Shown piece after piece: positions 43,266 to 52,238 of a stretch of DNA of 64,000 nucleotides. A program made the position numbers and the translations under genes. Each line of letters opens with the position of its first letter. Position 1 is the stretch's first letter. The stretch spans positions 62,001-126,000 of the forward strand of contig NZ_WUEH01000005.1 in assembly GCF_010468615.1 (NCBI RefSeq). The letters run 5' to 3'. The notes beneath the pieces were generated by a model. The model saw nothing but the letters and a program-made list of their open reading frames with translations, was not told the DNA's origin and did no database searches. Origin of the DNA: Pseudodesulfovibrio sp. JC047 (GTDB taxonomy: Bacteria; Desulfobacterota; Desulfovibrionia; Desulfovibrionales; Desulfovibrionaceae).

Positions 43266-44234
43266 ATGAAGAAGCTTCTGTACGTCGCTCTGTTGCTGTG
43301 CCTGGGGTACATGCTCACTGCTGTTCCCGCTTCGGCTGGAAAAACGAAATTTGTGACGATTGGAACTGGTGGTATCACGGGTGTGTATTATCCCACTGGT
43401 GGCGCTATTGCCAAAATCGTGAATAAAAAGAAAGATGTCTACGGCATCCGTGCAACGGTTGAATCGACCGGCGGTTCCGTATTCAACGTGAATGCTGTCA
43501 TGGCAGGCGACCTCGAATTCGGTGTCGTGCAGTCTGATCGTCAGTTCCAGGCTTTTGAAGGTATTGCCGAATGGGAAGGCAAGCCGCAGAAGAAGCTGCG
43601 TGCGGTTTTTTCCATTCATCCCGAATCCGTGACCCTGGTTGCCGGTGCTGATACTGGTATTAAGGGCATCAAGGATCTCAAGGGCAAGAAAGTCAACATT
43701 GGAAACCCTGGTTCCGGTCAGTTGCAGAATTCCAAGGACGCGTTGAGCGCCGTTGGTCTGACCATGGATGATATTGACGCTGAAAAGGTCAAGGCCGCTG
43801 AGGCTCCTGGCTTGTTGCAGGACGGACGTATCGACGCATTTTTTTACACTGTTGGACATCCTTCCGGTGCCATCAAGGAAGCCTGTGCCGGTGCTCGTAA
43901 AGTGAATATCGTGCCCATCGTTGGTGTGGATTCCCTGTACATGGATCATCCGTACTATGCGCCGTCCATTATCCCCATGAAGAATTATCCCAGTGCCGCC
44001 AATGCAGGCAAGGATGTCAACAGCTTCGGCGTGAAGGCGACCATTGTGACTTCTGCCGATGTCCCTGATGCAGTGGTGTACGCCATTACCAAGGAAGTTT
44101 TCGAAAACTTTGATGAATTCAAGAAATTGCATCCCGCATACGCTGTCCTGACTAAAGAAGGAATGCTCCAGGGGTTATCCGCTCCGATTCATCCTGGCGC
44201 AATGAAATATTACAAGGAAGCCGGCCTGAAGTAA
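43266..44234 (+). CDS. TAXI-family TRAP transporter substrate-binding protein
   Basis: 322 residues. A Sec signal peptide (MKKLLYVALLLCLGYML, cleavage near ASAG) is followed by the TAXI signature FVTIGTGGITGVYYPTGGAIA, then VVQSDRQFQAFEG and KVNIGNPGSGQLQNSKDAL. It captures a solute in the periplasm, in this family often glutamate or another carboxylate. GGAGGAACTGAG precedes the ATG. Divergent from the ATP-grasp/aminomutase operon, with a 300-bp shared leader. Confidence 0.93.
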   Translation: MKKLLYVALLLCLGYMLTAVPASAGKTKFVTIGTGGITGVYYPTGGAIAKIVNKKKDVYGIRATVESTGGSVFNVNAVMAGDLEFGVVQSDRQFQAFEGIAEWEGKPQKKLRAVFSIHPESVTLVAGADTGIKGIKDLKGKKVNIGNPGSGQLQNSKDALSAVGLTMDDIDAEKVKAAEAPGLLQDGRIDAFFYTVGHPSGAIKEACAGARKVNIVPIVGVDSLYMDHPYYAPSIIPMKNYPSAANAGKDVNSFGVKATIVTSADVPDAVVYAITKEVFENFDEFKKLHPAYAVLTKEGMLQGLSAPIHPGAMKYYKEAGLK

Positions 44235-44379
44235 GGCGTTTTCTTTTGCAGTATCGTGACCGGGCGGTTCGCCGTCCGGTCGCATCAGGCTGAGGCCGAA
44301 TTCGGCCAGACCGCCGCCGTTTGCAGGGGAGCTTGCAAACGGTTCTTTGATTTTCGCCACCACAGCGATAGAGGGAGAA

Positions 44380-46461
44380 ATGGAAGATAAGACTTTCGAT
44401 GACAACAATGTAAAAGGAGTGGAATACGCTCGGGAACTGGCTGAAGCAGAACACGGTATGCAGGGCGACAGTGTCGGTGTCACGCGGACATTGACGATCG
44501 CCATCGCCATCATGTGGTCCCTGTTTCAATTGTCTATTGCCAGTTGGTTGATCGTGGACACCTTGTATATCAGGGCGTTTCATTTGGCATTCGCCATTCT
44601 GCTTGTTTTCTTGAACGTGCCCATGATGAAGGGGAATCCCAAATGGCGGCCTGACCTCCGCTTCCTCATGATCATGAACCGCGTGACCATTCTGGATTAT
44701 GTTTTTGGTATACTGGCTGCCTTTGCCGCATTGTATATCTTTATTGATTTTGACGGAATCGCCATGCGCTATGGAGCACCGACGACCAGGGATATCCTGT
44801 TCGGGTTGATGCTGGTCGGCCTGTTGCTCGAAGCGACCCGCCGGGTTATCGGCCCGGCTTTACCCGTGATCGCCATCCTGTTTTGCGTGTATGCGTTCCT
44901 TGGACCGTACATGCCTGACGTTATTGCGTTCAAAGGGGTTTCCCTGAATCGGTTCATAGGACAGATGGCCATGAGTTCCGAAGGTATCTACGGTATTCCG
45001 TTGGATGTGTCGGCAACGATTGTCTTTTTGTTCGTGTTGTTCGGAACCATGCTTGAAAAGGCCGGGGCCGGACATTTCTTCATTCAGTTGGCACTCTGTA
45101 TTCTCGGTGGGTTCAAAGGCGGCCCGGCCAAGGCCGCAATTCTTGGCTCCGGTCTGACCGGCATGGTTTCGGGATCATCCATCGCCAACATCGTGACCAC
45201 AGGAACCTTCACGATTCCCCTGATGAAGAAAGTCGGGTATCCGCCGACCAAGGCTGGGGCCATTGAAGTCGCGGCGTCCACGGATGGTCAGCTTGCTCCT
45301 CCGATCATGGGGGCTGCGGCCTTCATTATCGCCGAGTATGTGAACGTGCCGTATATCGAAGTCGTCAAAGCGGCTGCGGTTCCGGCGTTTGCCTCGTATG
45401 CCGCGTTGATTTACATCTCGCATATTGAGGCTTCCAAGCTCGGATTGTCGGGAATCCCCCGTGCCGAGTTGCCGAAATTCTTCCCGACACTCATGTCCGG
45501 ATTACATTTTCTGTTGCCGTTAAGTATGCTTTTGTACGAACTGATCGCTTTGCGGCATTCCCCTGAGCTGGCTGCCTTCCGGGCCATTCTCGTTTTGATG
45601 GGCATTATGTTGTTGCAGAAACCGATCAGGGCAGTGCTGGATAAGCAGCCGATTGTCCCCGCCATTATTCAGAGCCTGAAGGATATTTTTCTTTCCATGG
45701 CAGAAGGGGCGCGGAATATGGCTGGCGTTGCCATGGCAACGGCTGCGGCCGGTATTATTGTCGGTGTTGTGGCCCTTGGACTGGGGGGATTGATCACACA
45801 GATCATTGATGTCCTGTCTGGAGGCAACATCTTCTTGATGCTGGTCATTACGGCCATGGCGAGTTTGTTGATCGGGATGGGGCTGCCCACCACGGCAACA
45901 TATATTGTCATGGCGTCCCTGACCGCTCCGGCCATTGTGAGCATCGGTGGATTGCAGGGCTTCCTGGTTCCGCTTATGGCGGCGCATTTGTTCTGCTTCT
46001 ACTTCGGTATTCTGGCGGATGACACGCCGCCGGTCGGGCTGGCAGCCTACGCTGCCGCAGCCATTGCCGAGGCGCCCCCCATACCAACGGGATTGCAGGG
46101 GTTCATGTATGATATCCGAACGGCCATTTTACCGTTCATGTTCATATTCAACCATGACCTTATTTTGCATAACGTTGACAGTTGGCCGCAGGGAATATTG
46201 ATCTTCGTGATGGCGTGTATTGGAAACTTTGCATTTGCTTCGGCCACGCAAGGATGGTTCATTGCCAAGAACAAGTTCTATGATATTCCGATTCTGTTGA
46301 GCATTACGATTGTCATGTTCAGACCTGACTTCATTTCCAGGCTGATTGGTCTGCCGTATGACATGCGGTATTGGGTCTACCCCATTGGTTTGATTTTGTG
46401 GGGTGTCATGTGGATGATTCAGCGTCCGAGACAAAAGAAGGCAAGCGCCCTCACGGCGTAG
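44380..46461 (+). CDS. TRAP transporter fused 4TM/12TM permease
   Basis: 693 residues with roughly 17-18 transmembrane helices, a fusion of the small DctQ-like and large DctM-like TRAP subunits usual for TAXI systems. Seen: GAGHFFIQLALCILGGFKGG, SGSSIANIVTTGTFTIPLMK, STDGQLAPPIMGAAAFIIAE and LIGMGLPTTATYIVMASLTAPA. It moves the solute with a sodium gradient, together with the binding protein 145 bp upstream. ATG 44380 has GAGGGA ahead. Confidence 0.93.
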   Translation: MEDKTFDDNNVKGVEYARELAEAEHGMQGDSVGVTRTLTIAIAIMWSLFQLSIASWLIVDTLYIRAFHLAFAILLVFLNVPMMKGNPKWRPDLRFLMIMNRVTILDYVFGILAAFAALYIFIDFDGIAMRYGAPTTRDILFGLMLVGLLLEATRRVIGPALPVIAILFCVYAFLGPYMPDVIAFKGVSLNRFIGQMAMSSEGIYGIPLDVSATIVFLFVLFGTMLEKAGAGHFFIQLALCILGGFKGGPAKAAILGSGLTGMVSGSSIANIVTTGTFTIPLMKKVGYPPTKAGAIEVAASTDGQLAPPIMGAAAFIIAEYVNVPYIEVVKAAAVPAFASYAALIYISHIEASKLGLSGIPRAELPKFFPTLMSGLHFLLPLSMLLYELIALRHSPELAAFRAILVLMGIMLLQKPIRAVLDKQPIVPAIIQSLKDIFLSMAEGARNMAGVAMATAAAGIIVGVVALGLGGLITQIIDVLSGGNIFLMLVITAMASLLIGMGLPTTATYIVMASLTAPAIVSIGGLQGFLVPLMAAHLFCFYFGILADDTPPVGLAAYAAAAIAEAPPIPTGLQGFMYDIRTAILPFMFIFNHDLILHNVDSWPQGILIFVMACIGNFAFASATQGWFIAKNKFYDIPILLSITIVMFRPDFISRLIGLPYDMRYWVYPIGLILWGVMWMIQRPRQKKASALTA

Positions 46462-46476
46462 TGCGAGGAGACTCTT

Positions 46477-46875
46477 ATGCCTGAACTCAGTGATTACAGG
46501 AAAATGGTTCAATGCGAACGATGTCTCGAAGTCTTCTCGGCAGATTTGGAGACATGTCCAGTATGCGGCAGTGACGATTTGATTGGGTACAAGATACAGA
46601 ATCCGTTTTCCAGATTGCCCATGGAGCGGGTTTTGTATGCCACGGGTCATCTCATGTGGATGATTGGCCTGGTTGGGTGTCTTTTCCTCTTATGGAATAC
46701 CAATTCGGATGATAGCAGCCGAAATTGGATGTTTGCATGTGCGGGATTTGGTGTTCTGCTTTTCAGTATGGTCATGTCTGTCACCCTTTTCGGATTGGGT
46801 GAAATGTTGAAAAGAATGATTCGAATTCAACGCCGGGTCCGTGCTTTCATGCAGGATTATGTGAGTAACGAATAA
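46477..46875 (+). CDS. Zinc-ribbon membrane protein
   Basis: 132 residues. An N-terminal zinc ribbon, CERCLEVFSADLETCPVCGS, precedes two transmembrane helices (LMWMIGLVGCLFLLW and FACAGFGVLLFSMVMSVTLFG) and a basic tail. No specific family recognised. It starts 15 bp after the TRAP permease and precedes the terminator, so it may be an accessory of the TAXI-TRAP system, though this is context only. Confidence 0.7.
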   Translation: MPELSDYRKMVQCERCLEVFSADLETCPVCGSDDLIGYKIQNPFSRLPMERVLYATGHLMWMIGLVGCLFLLWNTNSDDSSRNWMFACAGFGVLLFSMVMSVTLFGLGEMLKRMIRIQRRVRAFMQDYVSNE

Positions 46876-46881
46876 TTCAGC

Positions 46882-46918
46882 TTTCCCGGAAGTCCCTTTG
46901 GGACTTCCGGGAAACTGC
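46882..46918 (+). terminator. Strong rho-independent terminator of the TRAP operon
   Basis: TTTCCCGGAAGTCCC and GGGACTTCCGGGAAA form a perfect 15-bp stem with a 3-nt loop, followed by CTGCTTTT. Confidence 0.85.
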
Positions 46919-47199
46919 TTTTGGCAGACTTTTTGCGTGTTTTTACGGGGATAGGTTTTTGAAAAGGCGAAAAATCGTCGGAAAAGTGAATCGTTGGAGC
47001 GTTGGTTTGACCACAGGCGTGAAATAGGGCTTTTCAAACAGTAATTTCTGTCAGTCGGAAAGTAACTGTATCTTGACTTTTTACGCGTTGTAGACAATGT
47101 TTTTTCCTGTTCAGGAGGCTCGGTCGGCAGTCAGAACAGATGAACTGCTGATGGGCTTCTTTTTTTCTTCCAAAATTTATGCTGAGGAGCAATCTTCAA

Positions 47200-47928
47200 A
47201 TGGCAATGATAGAAGTGCAGAAGCTGCACAAATGGTATGGCGATTTTCATGTATTACAGGGGATTACCGAGTCCGTGAATAAAGGGGAAGTGCTCGCGAT
47301 TTGCGGTCCTTCCGGGTCTGGTAAATCCACGTTTATTCGCTGTATCAATCGGTTGGAGGAGTACCAAAAGGGACAAATCCTGTTTGACGGCAAGGATATT
47401 CTGGATAAGGATGTCAACGTCAATGATTTGCGGGCCGAGATCGGTATCGTGTTCCAGCAGTTTAATCTGTACCCCCATCTGACTGTGCTGAAAAATGTCA
47501 CGTTGGCTCCTATCAAAGTGAAGAATGTTCCCAAGGACGAAGCTGAAACCGTTGCGCTCAGTTTGCTTGAACGGGTGGGAATCCACGATCAGGCACATAA
47601 ATATCCGTCCGAGTTGTCTGGTGGACAGCAGCAGCGTGTCGCCATTGCCCGGTCTTTGGCCATGAAGCCCAAGGTCATGCTTTTTGATGAGCCGACATCC
47701 GCTCTGGATCCAGAGATGATTAATGAAGTCCTGAATGTCATGAAGGATTTGGCCCGCGAGGGGATGACCATGCTTTGTGTCACCCATGAAATGGGTTTTG
47801 CCCGCGAAGTGTGCGACCGGGTGTTGTTCATGGATGGCGGTGTCGTGGTCGAACAGGCGGCACCGGAAGAATTTTTCAAGAATCCACAGCATGAGCGGAC
47901 CAAAAATTTCCTGAAGGAAATTCTGTAA
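47200..47928 (+). CDS. Polar amino-acid ABC transporter ATPase (GlnQ/HisP-type), without adjacent partners
   Basis: 242 residues. Walker [20 protein letters not shown]-loop [15 protein letters not shown], signature LSGGQQQR, Walker [16 protein letters not shown] and the VTHEMGFA switch, as in glutamine/histidine/general amino-acid importers. No permease or binding protein is adjacent: the gene stands alone between two terminators. ATG 47200 is preferred (GAGGAG ten bases ahead) over an in-frame ATG at 47179. A second gene of the same family at 63154 belongs to a complete-looking operon. Confidence 0.92.
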   Translation: MAMIEVQKLHKWYGDFHVLQGITESVNKGEVLAICGPSGSGKSTFIRCINRLEEYQKGQILFDGKDILDKDVNVNDLRAEIGIVFQQFNLYPHLTVLKNVTLAPIKVKNVPKDEAETVALSLLERVGIHDQAHKYPSELSGGQQQRVAIARSLAMKPKVMLFDEPTSALDPEMINEVLNVMKDLAREGMTMLCVTHEMGFAREVCDRVLFMDGGVVVEQAAPEEFFKNPQHERTKNFLKEIL

Positions 47929-48365
47929 GCCAAAGCGGTTTGTTTTTCAACGAAGACACTGTTGGAGACTCGCAGGGTGCTTCGGCCCTTGGGATTGTCT
48001 CGTGGCGGTGTGTGCGGCTCACTGTATAGCCGTGAAAGCTGATTCTTTTTGCGTAAGGAATCGTGATTGAAGCGTGTGCCGGGGACGTTCAGGCGTTTCC
48101 GGCTTTTCTCTGATACGAGATGCATGTCTGGATGATTCTCGGTGTCTTTTGGGATGAAAGACTGTCTTCAGACTGATGCGTTGAGCGAAAAGGATTGTTT
48201 TTTTTATCTGATGTTTTTTGATTGTGAGAATTTACGTGTCCACATGGGCGCTAAAGTGTTTTTTTACGAGTAGGAAAAAGAGAAAAAAGTGTTCTTCTCC
48301 TACCAATAATTTTTGATTTAATCTTTTAAGAATATCAAAAAAATGTACCTCGAAGGAGGTTTGTT
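47929..48365. other. Intergenic region between the ABC ATPase and cbiC
   Basis: About 437 bp without a convincing gene. It includes the hairpin at 48078-48107 and, from 48200 on, a very AT-rich stretch leading to the cbiC ribosome site. A gapped inverted repeat GTAGGA...TCCTAC lies at about 48271-48302. No cobalamin riboswitch box was recognised. Confidence 0.45.
48078..48107 (+). terminator. Probable terminator downstream of the ABC ATPase
   Basis: GCCGGGGACG and CGTTTCCGGC form a 10-bp stem with two G-U pairs and a 6-nt loop, followed by TTTTC. It is 150 bp past the ATPase stop. Confidence 0.55.
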
Positions 48366-49004
48366 TTGTCAGAAATAACGATTCAGAATTTTCAAAAACC
48401 AAATGATATTGAAGCAGAGTCCTTCCGAATCATTGATTCTGAAGTTCCTGAACCGCGTCCTTACTCTGGTCATAAATGGGAAATTGTTCGGAGAATGATT
48501 CATACCACAGCCGATTTTGAGATGCTTGATTTGGTTCGATTTCACGATGGTGCCATTGAGTCAGGGACAGCTGCGTTGAAACGTGGTGCCATAATCGTGA
48601 CGGATACAGAGATGGCCAAGCGTGGGATGCCTGTGCGTCGTTTAGACCCGTTGGGGTGTACTGCCCGTTGTCTTATTAATGATCCACGTGTTGTCGAGCG
48701 TGCTCAACGTGAAGGAATGACCCGGGCAAAGGCCGCTGTTGACATCGCGGTCAACGAGGTCAAACCGGAAATATTCGTTGTAGGAAATGCGCCAACCGCG
48801 TTGATTCGGCTTGTCGAGCATGTGGATAACGGTGATATTTCTCCAGCGTTGGTCGTCGGAATGCCGGTTGGATTTGTGAATGCCGCCGAGTCCAAGGCTC
48901 TGCTCATGAGCCGCGATATCCCATACATTTCCATTGAAGGTCGGAAGGGCGGAAGCGCCTTGGCCGCGTGTGTTATCAATGCAATGGCGGTTATGGTGTT
49001 GTGA
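48366..49004 (+). CDS. cbiC: Precorrin-8X methylmutase / cobalt-precorrin-8 methylmutase
   Basis: 212 residues of the CbiC/CobH family, moving a methyl group from C-11 to C-12 to form hydrogenobyrinate or cobyrinate in cobalamin synthesis. The catalytic histidine is in RRMIHTTADFEML, and the substrate-binding end reads VVGNAPTALIRLVE and GMPVGFVNAAESK. It begins with TTG at 48366, supported by a strong AAGGAGG site; the first possible ATG would remove conserved sequence. It stands alone here, far from other cobalamin genes. Confidence 0.92.
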   Translation: MSEITIQNFQKPNDIEAESFRIIDSEVPEPRPYSGHKWEIVRRMIHTTADFEMLDLVRFHDGAIESGTAALKRGAIIVTDTEMAKRGMPVRRLDPLGCTARCLINDPRVVERAQREGMTRAKAAVDIAVNEVKPEIFVVGNAPTALIRLVEHVDNGDISPALVVGMPVGFVNAAESKALLMSRDIPYISIEGRKGGSALAACVINAMAVMVL

Positions 49005-49027
49005 TTTTTTCCATTTTTTCAGTTTCC

Positions 49028-49065
49028 AAAAAGCGTTTTGAGTGAAATCTCGGAACGCTTTTTTT
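49028..49065 (+). terminator. Rho-independent terminator after cbiC
   Basis: AAAAAGCGTTTTGAG pairs with CTCGGAACGCTTTTT (two G-U pairs) around TGAAAT and ends in a T tract, 24 bp after the cbiC stop. Confidence 0.85.
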
Positions 49066-49242
49066 GTGTTTTTTCAAAATGGTCCTGTGTGATGGTTCAA
49101 GAAAATTTGAAAAACGCTGGACACTTGAAAGAATCCTGTTAGGAATTCAGGTGAGTATCTTGAATGTTTGATACTTGCGAAGATGACTTTTTTGTAAATT
49201 CAGGTAAAACCTGAAGGAATCTTTCACGAGTTGGAAGGAGCT

Positions 49243-49527
49243 ATGGCCAGAAAAGACAAGGGAAAGAACAAAGTCACCGTTTACCCGGATTGGTGCAAGG
49301 GGTGCGGCATTTGTGTCGAATTTTGTCCGGGCAACGTGCTTGAGTTGAATGACCAAGGCAAGTCCTCGGTGGTTCGGGAAGAAAACTGTATCCGTTGTGG
49401 TTTTTGTGAGTTGCATTGTCCCGATTTTGCGATTGTGGTCAAGGACAAGGACCCTGAAAGCGATCAGAAGGTTGACCGGACAGTGATGTCCAAGGACGTC
49501 ACACAGAACGAGAGTGAGGGAAAGTAG
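49243..49527 (+). CDS. korD: 2-oxoacid:ferredoxin oxidoreductase delta (ferredoxin) subunit
   Basis: 94 residues with two 4Fe-4S motifs, CKGCGICVEFCPG and CIRCGFCELHCPD. It is the small ferredoxin subunit that collects electrons from the TPP subunit. First of korDABC; ATG 49243 follows GGAAGGAG by four bases. The operon most likely oxidises 2-oxoglutarate (or runs in the carboxylating direction) with ferredoxin. Confidence 0.92.
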   Translation: MARKDKGKNKVTVYPDWCKGCGICVEFCPGNVLELNDQGKSSVVREENCIRCGFCELHCPDFAIVVKDKDPESDQKVDRTVMSKDVTQNESEGK

Positions 49528-49530
49528 CCA

Positions 49531-50676
49531 ATGCCCAGACGCAAGAAACGCAAAGAAATTTTCGCTCTTGGCAACGAAGCGGTTGTTGAAGGAGCGTTGT
49601 TGGCAGGGTGTTCATTTTTCGGCGGGTATCCCATTACACCATCGTCCGAAATCATGGAAATTATGGCTTCTCGTCTGCCCGCTCTTGAAGACGGTGTGTT
49701 TATCCAACTTGAAGATGAAATCGCCAGTATGGGGGCCGTCGTCGGCGCATCCCTGGCAGGACGAAAGGCGATGACAGCCACCAGTGGGCCGGGATTTTCC
49801 TTGATGCAGGAGAATCTCGGGTATGCGATCATGGCGGAAGCACCGTTGGTTTTGGTCAATGTCATGCGGGGAGGCCCGTCAACGGGGCTGCCGACCTGTC
49901 CCGCACAGGGCGATGTGCAGCAAGCTCGTTGGGGAACCCATGGTGACCATCCGATTATCGTGTTGTCCGCGTCCAATGTTCAGGAATGTCTGGATATGAC
50001 GATTACCGCTTTCAACATGGCCGAAAAGTATCGGACGCCAGTCATACTGTTGCTTGACGAGGTTACTTCTCACACTCGAGAAAAGATCGAATTGCCCAAT
50101 GACGGGGAGTACGAAGTGTTTTCCCGGACTGTCCCGTCCATGCCGCCGGAATGGTATAAACCGTATGAGGAAACCGTGCGCGGTGTGCCGCCCATGCCTG
50201 CCATTGGATCAGGGTATCGGTTTCATGTGACGGGGTTGACCCATGATCGCAATGGATTTCCGACCCAACGCCCTGAAGAGGTCGTTGAGTTGATGGATCG
50301 AATTCATCGCAAGATCGATCAATTCTTTTATGATATCCAGTTGGTCGATGAAGTACAGACCGACGATGCCGAAGTGGTTGTCATCGCGTATGGCAGCGTG
50401 GCTCGATCCGCTGAATTGGCTGTTCATCAGGCTCGGGAAAACGGCGTCAAAGCTGGGTTACTCAAGTTGAAAACACTGTTCCCGTATCCGAGAAGACACA
50501 CGGAAAAATTGTTGGCACACGCAAAGACGTTGGTGGTCCCCGAAATGAATATGGGGCAGATGTCTCGCGAGGTGAAACGTGTGAATATGGGCCAGGCCGC
50601 GGTCAGGACCATCAATCGCGTGGACGGACAGATCGTCACTCCCGCGGAAATTCTCAAGGTTATCATGCAGGGGTAG
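49531..50676 (+). CDS. korA: 2-oxoacid:ferredoxin oxidoreductase alpha subunit
   Basis: 381 residues. Seen: GNEAVVEGALLAGCSFFGGYPITPSSE near the N-terminus, EDEIASMGAVVGASLAG, and ATSGPGFSLMQENLGYA, all typical of the pyrimidine-binding half. Residues 245-381 form the usual domain II (VVIAYGSVARSAELA; LKTLFPYP). Starts 3 bp after korD and ends 4 bp before korB. Confidence 0.94.
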   Translation: MPRRKKRKEIFALGNEAVVEGALLAGCSFFGGYPITPSSEIMEIMASRLPALEDGVFIQLEDEIASMGAVVGASLAGRKAMTATSGPGFSLMQENLGYAIMAEAPLVLVNVMRGGPSTGLPTCPAQGDVQQARWGTHGDHPIIVLSASNVQECLDMTITAFNMAEKYRTPVILLLDEVTSHTREKIELPNDGEYEVFSRTVPSMPPEWYKPYEETVRGVPPMPAIGSGYRFHVTGLTHDRNGFPTQRPEEVVELMDRIHRKIDQFFYDIQLVDEVQTDDAEVVVIAYGSVARSAELAVHQARENGVKAGLLKLKTLFPYPRRHTEKLLAHAKTLVVPEMNMGQMSREVKRVNMGQAAVRTINRVDGQIVTPAEILKVIMQG

Positions 50677-50680
50677 TGAC

Positions 50681-51523
50681 ATGAGTACATTTACCGGAAA
50701 TGAAATAATTCATCAGTATTTGAGGCACAACAAGAAGTTCCCGCATGTTTTGTGCGCCGGATGCGGACATGGTATTGTTTTGGGCACCCTGATCCGTTCC
50801 ATTCACGCATTAGAAATTCCCAAGGACGACGTTGTGGTCGTGGCAGGTATCGGGTGTTCCGGGCGATTGGCCGTGTACGTTGATTTCAACACCATTCACA
50901 CCACCCATGGCCGTGCTTTGAGTTTTGCCACTGGCATCAAGATGGCCAATCCGAAGCTCAATGTCATCACCATCATGGGTGACGGCGATGCGTTGTCCAT
51001 TGGTGGAAACCATCTCATTCACGCGGCGCGACGAAATATAGGGGTGACCGCTTTGGTGTTGAACAATAGCATTTATGGCATGACAGGCGGCCAGAGTTCT
51101 CCGGCAACGCCTTTGGGATCAACCACCATGACGAATCCTTACGGACAGCTCGACAGCAATTTCGACACGGTTGAGCTGGCTCGGGGGGCAGGGGCAAATT
51201 ACGTGGCTCGTGGAACTGTTTTCCATGTCAATAAATTGGAAAAGATCATGACCGAAGCCATTCAGCGTCCCGGATTCAGTGTGGTTGAAGCCATAACCCC
51301 GTGTCATACTCAGTATGGCCGCAAGAACAAGTTCAAAAATCCTGTTGAAATGTATAAATGGATGAAGAAGACCGCGATTTCCGTTGAACGGTATGCTGAA
51401 TTGCCTGAAGACAAACGGGCCGGACGGTTGCCGATCGGTGTTTTTGTCGAGCGGAATCGACCCGGCTTCGAGGAAAGCTATGCGCAACTCCGGTCGAAAT
51501 TGCAGGCAAAGGGGGGCAAGTAA
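50681..51523 (+). CDS. korB: 2-oxoacid:ferredoxin oxidoreductase beta subunit (TPP-binding)
   Basis: 280 residues. Thiamine pyrophosphate motif IMGDGDALSIGGNHLIHAAR ... LNNSIYGMTGGQ, with CAGCGHGIVLG near residue 24 and GIGCSGRLAVYVDF. It binds the TPP and a 4Fe-4S cluster with KorD/A/C. Its stop TAA overlaps the korC ATG as TAATG. Confidence 0.94.
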   Translation: MSTFTGNEIIHQYLRHNKKFPHVLCAGCGHGIVLGTLIRSIHALEIPKDDVVVVAGIGCSGRLAVYVDFNTIHTTHGRALSFATGIKMANPKLNVITIMGDGDALSIGGNHLIHAARRNIGVTALVLNNSIYGMTGGQSSPATPLGSTTMTNPYGQLDSNFDTVELARGAGANYVARGTVFHVNKLEKIMTEAIQRPGFSVVEAITPCHTQYGRKNKFKNPVEMYKWMKKTAISVERYAELPEDKRAGRLPIGVFVERNRPGFEESYAQLRSKLQAKGGK

Positions 51524-52110
51524 TGAAACCGCAACAAGAGCTTGAACGGTTTGAGATTCGGTTCTCAGGTCTTGGGGGGCAGGGAATCATTACCTTGGGC
51601 AAAATTATGGGCCAGGGTCTGGCCCTTGGGCATGGATACAATGTGACCCAGACCCAAAGCTATGGTCCCGAAGCCCGTGGCGGGTCCAGCAAGTGTGACC
51701 TGGTCATCAGTTCCGGTCCCATCAGTTATCCGAAAGCGGAAAATCTGGACCTGTTGGTTGCGTTATCTCAAGAGGCCTGCAACAGCTATTATCCCTATTT
51801 GAAGCCCGGGGGTGTGCTGGTGCTGGAGTCCGATTTGGTCAAACAGCCGCCGACCAATCAATTTCTCGGCCTGCCATATACTGCACTCGCCAAGGAAAAG
51901 GTCGGCATCCTTCAGGCCATGAATACGGTGGTTCTCGGCTCCCTGTCCTTTTTGCTTCCCTTTGTCATTCAGGGAACCATGCGGAAAAGTCTGGAGTCCA
52001 TTTTGCCACCCAAGATCAAGGCGATCAATACCAAGGCTTTCAATTTGGGCCATCGGCTCGCCAAAAAGGAATGGGGAGAAGAGGCCGGGGACTCCTGGCG
52101 CACGGAATAA
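51523..52110 (+). CDS. korC: 2-oxoacid:ferredoxin oxidoreductase gamma subunit
   Basis: 195 residues. Opens FEIRFSGLGGQGIITLGKIM, the gamma-subunit nucleotide-like motif, then QSYGPEARGGSSKCDLVIS. Last gene of korDABC, followed by a shared bidirectional terminator. Confidence 0.94.
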   Translation: MKPQQELERFEIRFSGLGGQGIITLGKIMGQGLALGHGYNVTQTQSYGPEARGGSSKCDLVISSGPISYPKAENLDLLVALSQEACNSYYPYLKPGGVLVLESDLVKQPPTNQFLGLPYTALAKEKVGILQAMNTVVLGSLSFLLPFVIQGTMRKSLESILPPKIKAINTKAFNLGHRLAKKEWGEEAGDSWRTE

Positions 52111-52186
52111 TTCGACAGAACTTTATTGGAAAAAAAGTTCCGGGATATCGTGAGTCGAGATATTCCTGAAGCGCAGACAAAGAGAA

Positions 52187-52217
52187 GGCCACGGTTGCAG
52201 ATGCAGCTGTGGCCTTG
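52187..52217. terminator. Bidirectional terminator between korC and the FlgO-like gene
   Basis: GGCCACGGTTGCA and TGCAGCTGTGGCC form a long stem with one mismatch region. T residues follow on the + strand, and purine-rich AGAGAA (T-rich on the complement) flanks the other side. Confidence 0.7.
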
Positions 52218-52238
52218 TTTGTTGGATCGGTCGGATAA

